Source: Acinetobacter ihumii
Lineage (GTDB): Bacteria > Pseudomonadota > Gammaproteobacteria > Pseudomonadales > Moraxellaceae
NCBI RefSeq assembly: GCF_900625095.1
Contig: NZ_LR130760.1
Span: 1,375,224 to 1,439,223, forward strand
Direction: 5' to 3'
DNA: 64,000 bases
Shown here: positions 38,050 through 48,048 of the stretch, in pieces
Layout: each line of letters opens with the position of its first letter
How positions within the stretch are numbered: position 1 is the stretch's first letter
Notes under the pieces: model-generated
Told to the model about the DNA's origin: nothing
Seen by the model: only the letters and a program-made list of their open reading frames with translations
The model's database searches: none
Program-made: the position numbers and the translations under genes

Positions 38050-38994
38050 TTAGAAAGTTTTACATGCCTGCAACTTCACCTGCTCAAACATCCAGTCCAA
38101 ACATCGATACTCCGTGAACTTTTGTAGTAGCTGTTGTCGGAACTCCTGCTCAGTCATCCCCTCTTTGGCACAAATAAATGCCCATGGCAAAACCACGGCA
38201 TCCTTAATTAAATCAGCCACATCGAACACCAATGCACCACGGCGGGTTTTGCCATGCATCACGGCAAAAGAGTGACTAATTCCCAAGACCCAAAGTGTGG
38301 TGGCACTTAAACCGTATGCGAGATAATTCCCATGGTTCAAAAAATCGTTGGCTAAATCACCTTGTTCAGGATTACGCTCAAAACTGAGTTTGCAGCGTGT
38401 TGCCGCAATTTTATAAAGCTGTTTGGTGGTCATCGCTTCCACCAGCAATAAATCCCCCACTTTTGTTTGATGGGGAATCTTCTTCTCAAAACCATCTAGG
38501 GCTTGCTGAATATCAGCATCATCGAGATAAAAGCCTTCATCTTTTAAGTCTTTATCTTTAGCCCATATTTTTCGAATAAATTCAATTCGGGCAAATTGAA
38601 ATTGTTTTGCAACGTCTAATCGTTTAGCATCATCAAACCAGAAACTCATCCAACCCTGCATATATTCCGTTGGACGATATTCACTTTGTGGAGTCAGCCA
38701 TTCCACTTCATTACCTGAAAATAAGGGTGTACCACCACCACCGCAAAAACCCACCAGTACCCCTGCACTACACAGCATGCGCATTGCAGCCTGAGTGATG
38801 GAAGTTCCTGTGCCTAGTAAGATAACCGTAGTATTGGCAATCGGAATATTCCAGTATTGGTTTTCATTTTTAGCTTCAGTTAAATACAAAACTCGTCCAT
38901 CTTTTTGCATGACACGACAATGTTCAAGATAGTATAAATTCGCTCTTTTTGAATGAAGAATCGCTTTTAAATCAGATGGATTGAGTTGTTCCAT
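38050..38994 (-). CDS. cas1: Type I-F integrase Cas1
   Basis: Cas1 inserts new spacers at the leader end together with the Cas2 part of Cas2-3. 314 aa from ATG 38994 (MEQLNPSDLKAILHSKR), which matches the start of Pseudomonas Cas1f; the frame is open to 39006. Family blocks include NIPIANTTVILLGTGTSIT, GFCGGGGTPLFSGNEVEW and DHGNYLAYG-like HGNYLAYGLSATTLW; the metal-binding acidic and His residues are expected in these blocks and in LVFDVADLIKDAVVLP. First gene of the cas1-cas2-3 unit. Confidence 0.95.
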   Translation of the reverse strand: MEQLNPSDLKAILHSKRANLYYLEHCRVMQKDGRVLYLTEAKNENQYWNIPIANTTVILLGTGTSITQAAMRMLCSAGVLVGFCGGGGTPLFSGNEVEWLTPQSEYRPTEYMQGWMSFWFDDAKRLDVAKQFQFARIEFIRKIWAKDKDLKDEGFYLDDADIQQALDGFEKKIPHQTKVGDLLLVEAMTTKQLYKIAATRCKLSFERNPEQGDLANDFLNHGNYLAYGLSATTLWVLGISHSFAVMHGKTRRGALVFDVADLIKDAVVLPWAFICAKEGMTEQEFRQQLLQKFTEYRCLDWMFEQVKLQACKTF

Positions 38995-39278
38995 GTTATT
39001 CATCAAATGATTTTAAATTAATCTCAATCTAGCATAATTATTCGCTATTTATCTCATTCTAATCTCACTAAACGACTGAACTTGTCGCTATATCTTTCAT
39101 TCATTTTAAATGGCTAGCTGAATTATTTTTATTTCAAATTTAAGCAATTTTTCAGAAAAACTTGAGTGAAATAATCAACTTTTCGTAAAAATAGAGCAAA
39201 ACATTGCTATGATCTACGTGACATTTAAACAATTATGATCCTTTTCTCCTAACCATTTTGTTCTTTGGGCATATTTTC
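38995..39278. other. Divergent intergenic region cas1 / antiporter
   Basis: About 280 AT-rich bases that should hold the cas1-cas2-3 promoter and the antiporter promoter. I saw no copy of the CreA seed with a CC PAM here and no other feature. Confidence 0.45.
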
Positions 39279-41108
39279 ATGGCAGCAGAAGCACATTCTC
39301 TAGGTCTACTTAGTCCCGTTATTTTACTTGCTGCGGCAGTGATTGCCGTTCCGCTTTTTAAACGTTTGGGACTGGGTTCAGTTCTGGGTTATTTGGTTGC
39401 AGGTTTAGTTATTGGGCCATTTGGTTTTGCCTTTATTCATGACCCAGCCTCTATTTTACATATCGCAGAACTGGGTATTGTCATGTACCTATTTATCATT
39501 GGTCTGGAAATGCAGCCTTCGCATTTATGGAGCATGCGTCGTGATATTTTTGGCTTAGGTACCTTACAAATTACTTTTTGTACCATCGGTCTCACTGCTA
39601 TTGGTTTACTGTATGGTTTTCCGTGGCAAATCGCTTTTATTGGGGCTGCTGGCTTTGTGCTAACTTCAACCGCGATTGTTATGCAAATTTTGGGGGATCG
39701 TGGGGATTTAAATCAGCCCAATGGCACCAAAATCGTAGCCATTTTATTATTTGAAGATTTACTTATTGTTCCTTTACTGGCTATCGTTGCCTTTATGTCA
39801 CCCAATCAGGTCGTAGAAAGTACACCTGAACGACTCAAAGATATTGGTATTGCACTGGCAGCCGTTGCTGGACTTATTGCCGCTGGCTGTTGGTTACTTA
39901 ATCCACTGTTTAAAATATTGGCCGCAGCCAAAGCTCGTGAGGTCATGACCGCAGCGGCATTATTGGTGGTACTCGGTGCTGCACATTTGATGCAAATTAG
40001 TGGCTTATCCATGGCGATGGGTGCATTTCTTGCAGGTGTTTTATTATCTCAGTCAACTTTTCGTCATCAAATTGAAGCGGATATTGAACCGTTCCGTGGC
40101 ATCTTACTGGGTTTGTTCTTCTTAAGCGTCGGCATGTCACTGAATTTATCTGTTGTACAACAAAACTGGCTGTTAATTTTAAGTAGTGTCATTGCACTGA
40201 TGTTAACCAAGGCAGTGCTGATTTATGTCGTAGCGCGCCTCACCAAAAGTAGTCATGCGGTTGCTTTGGATCGTGCTGTACTCATGGCTCAAGGAGGAGA
40301 ATTTGCCTTTGTTTTATTCACTGCGGCTGCAAGCGCACAAGTGATTGATGAGTCGATTAAATCGAATTTAACTGCCATTGTGGTTCTTTCCATGATTTTC
40401 ACTCCACTATTAGGCATTGCAGTCAATCGCTTGAGCAAACCGCAAACTACGTCTGCACTTGATGATGTCGAAATTGCTAATAATCTGCATGGACGTGTAT
40501 TGCTGATTGGTTTTGGACGTTTTGGACAAGTTGCCAGTCAACTTTTATTGGCACGTGGTGTGGATGTCACTTTAATTGATACCGATATTCATATGATTCA
40601 AAACGCGACCAAATTTGGTTTTAAAGTTTATTATGGCGATGGTTCGCGTTTAGACATCTTACATGCTTCTGGTGCCGCGACTGCACAAGCAATTATGGTC
40701 TGTATCGATGATAAACAGGTGACTAATCGTATTGTGGAATTGGTCAAACATGAGTTTCCTTTGGCCAAGCTTTTGGTGCGTTCCTATGACCGTGAACATT
40801 CCTTAACGCTGGTTAAACAAGATGTAGATTATCAATTACGTGAAACATTCGAATCAGCGCTGCTCTTTGGTGGTGCAACATTGGATGCCTTAGGTGTAGA
40901 TGCTGACGAAATTCGTAGTATTACCAAGGAAATCCGTGAGTTAGACAAAGAGCGTTTTGAAACTGAAATTGCCTCAGATGATGTTGATGCAGGCGTTGGT
41001 TTCCAATTCTCAAATACTTCACATCATCCACGACCGACTTCACCTTTAGTCAAACCAAGAACCCAAGCCCAGCTCTTAAATGAAACTGAGTCATCCGATA
41101 CTCAATAA
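39279..41108 (+). CDS. CPA2-family cation:proton antiporter with TrkA-N domain (Kef/YbaL type)
   Basis: 609 aa from the ATG at 39279. About twelve membrane segments (residues 8-390) form the Na_H_Exchanger domain, with the conserved LGYLVAGLVIGPF and GAAGFVLTSTAIVMQ. The cytosolic part has a TrkA-N domain with NAD-binding GRVLLIGFGRFGQVASQLLL and IDTD. Members export K+ or Na+ against protons under ligand control. A glutathione-gating Kef function is possible but not shown. The charged C-terminus (after residue 570) is likely disordered. Confidence 0.88.
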   Translation: MAAEAHSLGLLSPVILLAAAVIAVPLFKRLGLGSVLGYLVAGLVIGPFGFAFIHDPASILHIAELGIVMYLFIIGLEMQPSHLWSMRRDIFGLGTLQITFCTIGLTAIGLLYGFPWQIAFIGAAGFVLTSTAIVMQILGDRGDLNQPNGTKIVAILLFEDLLIVPLLAIVAFMSPNQVVESTPERLKDIGIALAAVAGLIAAGCWLLNPLFKILAAAKAREVMTAAALLVVLGAAHLMQISGLSMAMGAFLAGVLLSQSTFRHQIEADIEPFRGILLGLFFLSVGMSLNLSVVQQNWLLILSSVIALMLTKAVLIYVVARLTKSSHAVALDRAVLMAQGGEFAFVLFTAAASAQVIDESIKSNLTAIVVLSMIFTPLLGIAVNRLSKPQTTSALDDVEIANNLHGRVLLIGFGRFGQVASQLLLARGVDVTLIDTDIHMIQNATKFGFKVYYGDGSRLDILHASGAATAQAIMVCIDDKQVTNRIVELVKHEFPLAKLLVRSYDREHSLTLVKQDVDYQLRETFESALLFGGATLDALGVDADEIRSITKEIRELDKERFETEIASDDVDAGVGFQFSNTSHHPRPTSPLVKPRTQAQLLNETESSDTQ

Positions 41109-41153
41109 AATGTGTATTTGGCTGGTGCGGACTCAGCTTGTCCGATTAAATTT

Positions 41154-41190
41154 AACCGAATAAATCTTGATTTTATTCGGTTTTATTTTT
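41154..41190. terminator. Bidirectional terminator between the antiporter gene and the opposing small gene
   Basis: AACCGAATAAA, seven-base loop, TTTATTCGGTT, then a T-rich tail. It overlaps the last codons of the minus-strand gene that ends at 41183. Confidence 0.75.
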
Positions 41191-41527
41191 TAGTGCTTAG
41201 TAGCGTATCAGCTTCAGTCACCACTGCTTTTTTCTGTTGTCGTTGATACAAACACAATTCTCGTCCTTTCTTATTTTTCATATGTGCCTGCGGATAATTA
41301 CCTTGCATAACCAATGCGGAATATCCAACGCGATCATCAAATAACATTGTATCACTGACTATTTTTACATTTTTTAGCTGGCTGGCTTGAATACAGGCGG
41401 TTTGCATAGATTTATTTTGCTGGTTCCATGCTTTTTCAGAACTTGCATGGGTGATACCCGCAGCAATACTCAGTAAAATGGCGAATATTTTAAAATATAC
41501 AGATGCATGGTTTTTATTACTTTTCAT
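41183..41527 (-). CDS. Secreted hypothetical protein, 114 aa
   Basis: Begins with a signal peptide (IFAILLSIAAGITHASS) and continues as a small basic protein with two cysteines, in the stretches QTACIQASQL and GRELCLYQRQ, possibly a disulphide. No known domain recognised. It has its own unit between a terminator and the divergent pqi operon. Periplasmic location is inferred from the signal peptide. Confidence 0.65.
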   Translation of the reverse strand: MKSNKNHASVYFKIFAILLSIAAGITHASSEKAWNQQNKSMQTACIQASQLKNVKIVSDTMLFDDRVGYSALVMQGNYPQAHMKNKKGRELCLYQRQQKKAVVTEADTLLSTKK

Positions 41528-41783
41528 GAGTCATTCTCGATTTAAACAAATCCTGAATTCATCATAAATATAATCCTTGCAATTGAGTTTTTTTCACACA
41601 ACTTTTAACAGCATTAATTTATAAGGTTACATAGATGAAAGTAATATGAAGAACATTCGATGTCTTTCCTAACTCATCTTTTAAAAGTTTCAAATAAAGT
41701 CTAGATTTAACGTAATTGATACGGCACTATGGAGTAAATGGCACTCCACTCAATCTAAAATAAACAATAAAGGTCTATGCACG

Positions 41784-42464
41784 ATGAGTCAGCCTTCATC
41801 ATCGGTATCCCCACCCGAATTAGAACCTCAACTAAACAATCTGAATGCTCAGCATCACACAGTCATGGCATTCGCCAGTTGTGAAGAATGCGATACGATT
41901 TATCGTAGAGTTCCACTCAAATCAGGTCAAAGAGCTTATTGCATATGTTGTGGAGCTGAAATTTATCGTGAGATTAAGTCTTTTAATCAAAAACTTGCAC
42001 TAGTTTTGACAGCAATCATTGTCTTTATCATTGCCAATAGTTTCCCGATTGTCCGAATTGAAGTACAAGGGCATTTTCAGGAAACCACTTTACTCGGTGC
42101 AGCATGGACCATGTTTCATATAGACCGCCCCATCGTTGCAATTATTTTACTCTTGACGACTTTCGTTGTGCCATTGCTCGATTTACTGCTTTTAAGCTAT
42201 GTTTTTTTCATGGTGAGTGCCTTTAAAACCCGCCCTAAATATATGGTGTTTGCATTAAGAACCTTACATCTATTACGAACGTGGGGAATGATTGAAGTTT
42301 TTTTAATCGGTATATTGGTGACTCTGGTCAAACTGGCAAATATGGTCATTATTATTCCCGAAATTGCGCTCTGGGCATTTGCGATGTTAAGTGCGCTGAT
42401 GGTTTATCTGAACTCCATCAAAGTAAAGGATATCTGGAATGATATCGACAGGAAGCTGCCATGA
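41784..42464 (+). CDS. PqiA-type membrane protein, first copy
   Basis: 226 aa. An N-terminal zinc-ribbon-like part (CEECDTIYRR, then CICCGAEIY) is followed by four membrane segments. PqiA proteins are inner-membrane partners of MCE proteins in phospholipid traffic to the outer membrane. In E. coli one PqiA has two such halves; here each half is a separate gene. AAAGGT lies eight bases before the ATG. The stop overlaps the next gene by four bases (ATGA). Confidence 0.88.
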   Translation: MSQPSSSVSPPELEPQLNNLNAQHHTVMAFASCEECDTIYRRVPLKSGQRAYCICCGAEIYREIKSFNQKLALVLTAIIVFIIANSFPIVRIEVQGHFQETTLLGAAWTMFHIDRPIVAIILLLTTFVVPLLDLLLLSYVFFMVSAFKTRPKYMVFALRTLHLLRTWGMIEVFLIGILVTLVKLANMVIIIPEIALWAFAMLSALMVYLNSIKVKDIWNDIDRKLP

Positions 42465-43255
42465 CCAAGACCCATTTCCAGCCACTTGATCACGGTCAAA
42501 CTGAAGCAACTGATGTTGAACATCCTGCTTTGCCCAGAGCAATTGATTTTTCTTTGGTCACATGTCATTGCTGTGGATTACTGAGTCGAGTATCGCCCGA
42601 GTTTTTAAAAAACTCAGGATCGACTGCCCGCTGTCCTCGTTGTCATAGTCATTTACATGTCCGAAAACCCCAAAGTATTAACCGCACTTTGGCATTAGTC
42701 ATTGCAGCAAGCATTTTATACGTGCCTGCCAATGTTCTGCCCATGACCATTACCGATTCTATATTTGATACACAAAAAGACACCATCATGAGCGGGGTAA
42801 TTTATTTTTGGCAAAATCAGGATTATTTGGTGGCAACAGTAATTTTTGCTGCCAGTATTTTTATTCCAATTTTGAAACTACTCATTCTGTGTTTTCTTAT
42901 GATGAGCGTGTCTATGCAGTCTTGGGGTCGCTGGCATTTCCAACCTAAACATTGCACACTGCTTTATCGTGTGGTCGAATTTGTGGGGCGCTGGTCAATG
43001 ATTGATGTATTTGTGGTTAGCATGTTAACCGCGCTTATTCAAATTCAGTCTTTGGCCACGATTTTGGCAGGTCCAGGTGCTGTTGCATTTGGGGCAGTTG
43101 TCATCTTAACCATGTTCGCGTCTTTAAGTTTTGATCCGCGCATCATCTGGGATAATTATTATGCAAATCAAGCTACACATTCACCCCATCCAGACTCAAT
43201 GAAAACTGATATGAATCATATCGCTACACCCTCCCACCTTTCACCGCCCAACTGA
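42461..43255 (+). CDS. PqiA-type membrane protein, second copy
   Basis: 264 aa. Same plan as its neighbour: a zinc ribbon (CHCCGLLSRV, then CPRCHSHLHVR), then PANVLPMTIT and four membrane segments. The block GRWSMIDVFVVSMLTALIQ is typical of PqiA. It is translationally coupled to the first copy and followed by the MCE gene after 16 bases. The polar tail after residue 230 is not conserved-looking. Confidence 0.88.
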   Translation: MTKTHFQPLDHGQTEATDVEHPALPRAIDFSLVTCHCCGLLSRVSPEFLKNSGSTARCPRCHSHLHVRKPQSINRTLALVIAASILYVPANVLPMTITDSIFDTQKDTIMSGVIYFWQNQDYLVATVIFAASIFIPILKLLILCFLMMSVSMQSWGRWHFQPKHCTLLYRVVEFVGRWSMIDVFVVSMLTALIQIQSLATILAGPGAVAFGAVVILTMFASLSFDPRIIWDNYYANQATHSPHPDSMKTDMNHIATPSHLSPPN

Positions 43256-43271
43256 TTAATGAACGATAGCT

Positions 43272-44933
43272 ATGTCTGACAATAAAATAAATAACGAAGG
43301 TCAAACGCCTCCATCTGCCCATGAAGTAGATTCGTCTCTACCGACTTTGCCTGAACCCCAGAAGAAAAAATCACGCTGGCGTTTTTCACTCATATGGCTG
43401 GTTCCATTTATTGCATTATTAATTGCACTGTCTCTAGCAGTAAAGGCGATTTTGGATCGCGGACCGACCATTGAAGTTTCTTTCAGAACCGCCGAAGGAC
43501 TTGAAGCTGGAAAAACGGCAGTACGCTATAAACAAGTCAATATTGGACTCGTTCGTCAAATTGATCTTTCAGAAGATAATTCGCATGTGATTGCTAAAAT
43601 TGAACTGGGCAAAGACAATCGTAACTTTGCAGTGAAAGATTCACGTTTCTGGGTAGTACGACCACGGATCGGAACCAGTGGCGTGTCAGGCATTGATACG
43701 TTGCTATCGGGTTCATACATTGAAGTAGATGGTGGAAAATCGGAAGAAAAACAAAGTCATTTTGTCGGTCTTGAAACGCCCCCTGTAGTTTCATCTGATG
43801 TTCCCGGCAAGATCTTTTTTTTAAAGGCACAGGATTTAGGTTCTCTGGATATTGGTGCTCCTATTTATTATCGACGTATTAATGTTGGTCAAATTACTGC
43901 CTACAACTTATCCAAAGATGGTAAAAATGTTGAACTTCAAACCTTTATTCGCACGCCTTACGATAAATTTGTCACAACCGATGCACGTTTCTGGCAAGCC
44001 AGTGGTGTCGATGTCACTCTCAATGCATCAGGTTTTAATCTGGATACGCAGTCTTTAGCCAGTATTGTGGCAGGTGGCATAGCCTTTGGTTATCCCGAAA
44101 ACTCAAACGCTGCCACTGCACCTAACAACACACATTTTAATTTATGGAATTCTCGTCAGGACGCACTCAAAGAACCAGATGGAACTGGGCGTCATGTGAT
44201 TATGTATTTTGATCATTCTTTAAGAGGTTTAACCGCTGGCGCACCCATTGATTTTATGGGCATTGAAATTGGGAATATCAAAGCCATTAATGTGGAATTT
44301 AATCAAAACTATAGCAAACTACGTATGCGAGTCGACGGTATGATCTATCCGTCACGTCTGGCGCATGGTAAAGAACTTGATCCAAGTGGTGAAATCTTCA
44401 AGAATTTTATTCAACGTGGCTGGCGCGCACAAATGCGTACAGGCAACTTGCTCACAGGTCAAAATTATATTGCGCTGGATCAATTTGCCAAAGCGCCTCC
44501 TGCTACTTTAATTATGCATTCGGATGGTAGTGTTGAAGTTCCGACTCGTCCTTCAGAATTAAGTGGATTACAGGCTCAGGTTTCTCAAATTGCGGATAAA
44601 TTAAGTAAATTCCCAATTACTGAAATTGGTCAGGATGTTCGTAAAACCTTAAACAATATGAACACCACGATTGAATCGACAGACAAACTGGTGAAACAGC
44701 TCGATGGCAAGGTTGCGCCAGGTTTACAAGCAACACTTGATGATGCACGTAAAACCTTACGTTCCAGCGAATCCATATTGTCGAGTGATGCGCCAATGCA
44801 ACAGGATGTGCGCCGCGCACTACAACAAATGACCCGAACAGCTGCTTCCTTACAGCTCATGGCCGATTATATTGAACAACATCCTGAGTCCTTAATTCGT
44901 GGTAAAAAAGGAGAGGTTAAAAATGACAAATAA
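43272..44933 (+). CDS. pqiB: MCE-domain protein, PqiB type
   Basis: 553 aa. One N-terminal membrane anchor (WRFSLIWLVPFIALLIALS) and three MCE/MlaD domains in the periplasm, starting near residues 60, 180 and 300 with GPTIEVSFRTAEGLEAGKT-like motifs. A C-terminal helical region (about 450-540) would form the needle-like channel seen in PqiB. It forms a tunnel that carries phospholipids between membranes. It overlaps pqiC by 11 bases. Confidence 0.92.
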   Translation: MSDNKINNEGQTPPSAHEVDSSLPTLPEPQKKKSRWRFSLIWLVPFIALLIALSLAVKAILDRGPTIEVSFRTAEGLEAGKTAVRYKQVNIGLVRQIDLSEDNSHVIAKIELGKDNRNFAVKDSRFWVVRPRIGTSGVSGIDTLLSGSYIEVDGGKSEEKQSHFVGLETPPVVSSDVPGKIFFLKAQDLGSLDIGAPIYYRRINVGQITAYNLSKDGKNVELQTFIRTPYDKFVTTDARFWQASGVDVTLNASGFNLDTQSLASIVAGGIAFGYPENSNAATAPNNTHFNLWNSRQDALKEPDGTGRHVIMYFDHSLRGLTAGAPIDFMGIEIGNIKAINVEFNQNYSKLRMRVDGMIYPSRLAHGKELDPSGEIFKNFIQRGWRAQMRTGNLLTGQNYIALDQFAKAPPATLIMHSDGSVEVPTRPSELSGLQAQVSQIADKLSKFPITEIGQDVRKTLNNMNTTIESTDKLVKQLDGKVAPGLQATLDDARKTLRSSESILSSDAPMQQDVRRALQQMTRTAASLQLMADYIEQHPESLIRGKKGEVKNDK

Positions 44934-45636
44934 GCAGCAGCTCTCTACAATATTATCTGGATTAAGCACAAAGATAGCCAGCTTTAGTGTTATGGCTGCA
45001 AGCGTGGCAAGCTTAACTGCATGCTCCAGTTCCATGACACCGCATTATTATACCCTGACCCCCAAAGTGACCCCGATACCCAGCTCCAATGTCCGGGTGA
45101 TTGAAGTATTACCCGTTAATTTACCCGATCGACTAAATCGAGCACCTTTAGTGCTAAGTACCGAACAGGGACAATCTAAAATTTTAGACAATGAACGCTG
45201 GACGTCTCCATTAGCAGCTGAGCTTCGCGATGGATTATCGTCAGGTCTACAACAAAAACTCGGTGCGGTGGATCGTTATAATAGTGGCATGACTGGTGGT
45301 AAAGTGGCGTATCGTATTGCCACTGATTTTTCACGGTTTGATATTGTCCAGTCCTCCTATTCTAATACCCATCAGGTCGAAGTTGTGGTCAGTTGGATTG
45401 TGAAACGGATTTCACCAATGCAAAGCGAATCTTCATCCGTCAATCAAAGCTTGGGACTCAATCATCAACTGAGTTGCCGTATGAGTTTTAATGAACCCAT
45501 CAAAGGTTTGGATCAAGTTTCAAATGCCGTTGAGGCATCCCGACAATCTCTCAATCGAATTGTGAATACAATTGCCAATTCAGTCATTGCAGCAGAATCA
45601 GGAACAATAAACGTTCAGGGAGCGGTGTGCTCTTAA
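44923..45636 (+). CDS. pqiC: PqiC-type outer-membrane lipoprotein
   Basis: 237 aa from ATG 44923, chosen because AGGAGAGG lies seven bases upstream. Signal peptide with lipobox SLTACSS, so the mature protein begins at Cys and is lipid-anchored. The rest fits the ABC-type transport auxiliary lipoprotein fold (PHYYTLTP, VIEVLPVNLPDRLNRAPLV). It should dock the PqiB needle to the outer membrane. Last gene of the operon, with a strong terminator behind it. Confidence 0.9.
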   Translation: MTNKQQLSTILSGLSTKIASFSVMAASVASLTACSSSMTPHYYTLTPKVTPIPSSNVRVIEVLPVNLPDRLNRAPLVLSTEQGQSKILDNERWTSPLAAELRDGLSSGLQQKLGAVDRYNSGMTGGKVAYRIATDFSRFDIVQSSYSNTHQVEVVVSWIVKRISPMQSESSSVNQSLGLNHQLSCRMSFNEPIKGLDQVSNAVEASRQSLNRIVNTIANSVIAAESGTINVQGAVCS

Positions 45637-45678
45637 TTTTTGTGATAATGATATTGTAGTATTCATTAAAATCCAAAT

Positions 45679-45706
45679 CACCCCAGTCAAGACTGGGGTG
45701 GTTTTT
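45679..45706. terminator. Strong terminator after pqiC
   Basis: CACCCCAGTC and GACTGGGGTG pair perfectly with only AA between, followed by GTTTTTC. It also faces the end of the opposing receptor gene. Confidence 0.85.
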
Positions 45707-45769
45707 CATTCATTCCACATGAGTTGAATGACTTGGCTCAAAACATCTGGATGACGACTGTAGACCAAA

Positions 45770-48040
45770 TTAATATTTGACACTATAACTTAGGCCATAA
45801 GTACGACCTTGTGCTGGTAAGCTGGAAATTGCACCATATACAGGTACAACGGCTTGGCTATACACAGTTTTGTAGTCAGTATTCCATACATTGTAGACTC
45901 CAAAGCCGAGGGTGCCTGGACCTGCTTTCGCGCTTGCAATCACATCCATAACGGCATAGCCTTTAATTTTGGCAGCAGCATTCGGTTGTACATTGGTATC
46001 ATAAACGGCTTGGAGTGAATCCTTATAAGCCTTGTCTGTACCTTTAATCGCAAGGGTTTGTACACGTAAGCTATTGCCATTTCCATCTTGCCATTCACCA
46101 AATACAGTGCCCTTAATAGGTGAAACTTGTAAAGCATTGAGTTCACGCCATTTTCCACTGGCATCTTTAAATTCACCACGGGTATAGCCTAAAGTACCGC
46201 CGACAGTAAATTGTTCAAGTATAGGAAAACTTAAATTGGCTTCAGCCCCATAAATTCGCTGGTCCGTATCTGCCACATTAACGCTACGATCAGATTTAAA
46301 CTGGACCACTTTATCAGAGGTGTTGTAAAAACCCGTCAAACCTAAATTCAGGCCGTCATCTCCCTGTAAACGCCAACCTAACTCATAACTGTTGACCTTA
46401 ATTGGTTCAACATTGCTCGATTGCACCACAAAGCCTGCTTGCACATCACGTAGTACGCGCTGCATATCAGGTAAGCTGAAACCTTGTGAAAAATTGGCAA
46501 AAACTTGTTGTTGGTCGCTTAGTTTAAATACAGGCCCAATATTAAAGAGTGTCGCATCATGTTTAACTGAACCCGCTGCAATCACCGCAGGATTATAGTT
46601 TTGACCTGCTGAAGCACGGTCATCAGCAATTAGCAATTCTGTAGTTGGTGAAAATGCGTCACTGTCACTTTTAATATGCTGATAGCGAACGCCTGCCTGT
46701 ACATTTAAGCGATCAGTGAGCGTATAGTCTCCTTGTAAAAAAGTGCCCAAATTTTCAACTGTTACTTCTGGACCATAGGCAATAGTGGTTCCAGTCGGTC
46801 TGATATTTAAACCATTACTGGCAATAAATGTATTTAGACTATAACGGTCTGCTTCCTGACTACCCTCTTCACGGTCATAATCGACACCATAAGTCAGTTT
46901 TAAATTACGGTTCGCAACATTAAAATTTGATTCCATCGCAGCGCGAAGACCTGCTACTTTGGATTCATTTTCAGATTGCAGAACAGCGTAATACGGTGCT
47001 GCACGTGTATAAGCGGCCGCAAATGGATAGAACCTTGCTTTTTCATTGCGATAGTAGGTTTCAACATTTAAGATCTGACCAAACAGATTTTCATTACGAT
47101 ATTGTGCATTCACACCATAACGCTCGGTAAATGGCTGGTCATCAAGTTGCAACCCTTTCACGGCTTTTAGTGAGGGCTTTGCACCAAATAATACTGCGAC
47201 ATTCTTGCCATAATCTGGACCGTAATCGCTGTCTTGTTCATCATTATAATATTGTGCACCCACACTTAAAGATTGTTGATCGGTCAGTTTAAAGGTCATA
47301 CGTCCATTAACATCAATCGTTTCAGTGTCTGAACGATCTGTTTGTGCTGGTTCTGGGGCAATCCGATCACCATGACTGTCCTGAATTTCACCACGTTTGG
47401 TATAAGTTGCACCTAAAAAACCGCTGAGCGCGCCCTGATTAAAAGACATGCTTTGCATGGCTTCATAAGCTAAGGCATCATGATTGAATTCGTCGCCCGC
47501 CGTAACACCTAATTTGGTTTCAAAGCTGAGGGCTTTGTCACTGGCACGCTTGGTAATAATATTGATAATACCGCCAGTTGCCCCAGAACCATAAATACTG
47601 GTTGCACCCGAAACCACTTCGATACGTTCGACCATATCGGGGCTGATACTATTGAATTGGCGTGACAAATCACGCGAACCTGTTTGTGGTACACCGTCAA
47701 TCATTACCAAAATCTGACGACCGCGCATGGTTTGACCATAGTTACTGGTGGTTCCACTACTTGCACCTAATGATGGAATCAATTGCGCCAAAATATCTGC
47801 AATTTTACGTCCTGCCGCCGCCTGTTGCTGGATTTGAGCCTGATCTATCGATTGAACGGTTCCTGCAATTTCAGCAATACTTTGCGCCGAACGTGTCGCG
47901 GTCGTCACAATGGGCGCCAATTGTTGGGTGGTCTGTAGCGTCTGCTGTGTATCCCCCGATACTTGTGTATCAGCATAAAGCTGAACACTGACAGCAAGAC
48001 TTAATACAGTGATTGATGTAGCAAATGAACGATGTTTCAT
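45770..48040 (-). CDS. TonB-dependent siderophore receptor
   Basis: 756 aa. Signal peptide (SITVLSLAVSVQLYADT), a plug domain from about residue 45 (IVTTATRSAQSIAEI; GRQILVMIDGVPQTG; YGSGATGGIINIITK) and a 22-strand barrel ending in the terminal aromatic TYGLSYSVKY. It imports an Fe(III)-siderophore using TonB energy. It is the last gene of the siderophore operon, nine bases after the exporter gene, so the natural ligand is likely the hydroxamate made by this operon. AGGGATT precedes the ATG. Confidence 0.92.
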   Translation of the reverse strand: MKHRSFATSITVLSLAVSVQLYADTQVSGDTQQTLQTTQQLAPIVTTATRSAQSIAEIAGTVQSIDQAQIQQQAAAGRKIADILAQLIPSLGASSGTTSNYGQTMRGRQILVMIDGVPQTGSRDLSRQFNSISPDMVERIEVVSGATSIYGSGATGGIINIITKRASDKALSFETKLGVTAGDEFNHDALAYEAMQSMSFNQGALSGFLGATYTKRGEIQDSHGDRIAPEPAQTDRSDTETIDVNGRMTFKLTDQQSLSVGAQYYNDEQDSDYGPDYGKNVAVLFGAKPSLKAVKGLQLDDQPFTERYGVNAQYRNENLFGQILNVETYYRNEKARFYPFAAAYTRAAPYYAVLQSENESKVAGLRAAMESNFNVANRNLKLTYGVDYDREEGSQEADRYSLNTFIASNGLNIRPTGTTIAYGPEVTVENLGTFLQGDYTLTDRLNVQAGVRYQHIKSDSDAFSPTTELLIADDRASAGQNYNPAVIAAGSVKHDATLFNIGPVFKLSDQQQVFANFSQGFSLPDMQRVLRDVQAGFVVQSSNVEPIKVNSYELGWRLQGDDGLNLGLTGFYNTSDKVVQFKSDRSVNVADTDQRIYGAEANLSFPILEQFTVGGTLGYTRGEFKDASGKWRELNALQVSPIKGTVFGEWQDGNGNSLRVQTLAIKGTDKAYKDSLQAVYDTNVQPNAAAKIKGYAVMDVIASAKAGPGTLGFGVYNVWNTDYKTVYSQAVVPVYGAISSLPAQGRTYGLSYSVKY

Positions 48041-48048
48041 GATAATCC

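Noticed and set aside
38995..39278. Possible third CreA target before cas1
   Set aside because: No CC-flanked TATGANTG-type seed could be found on either strand in this stretch.
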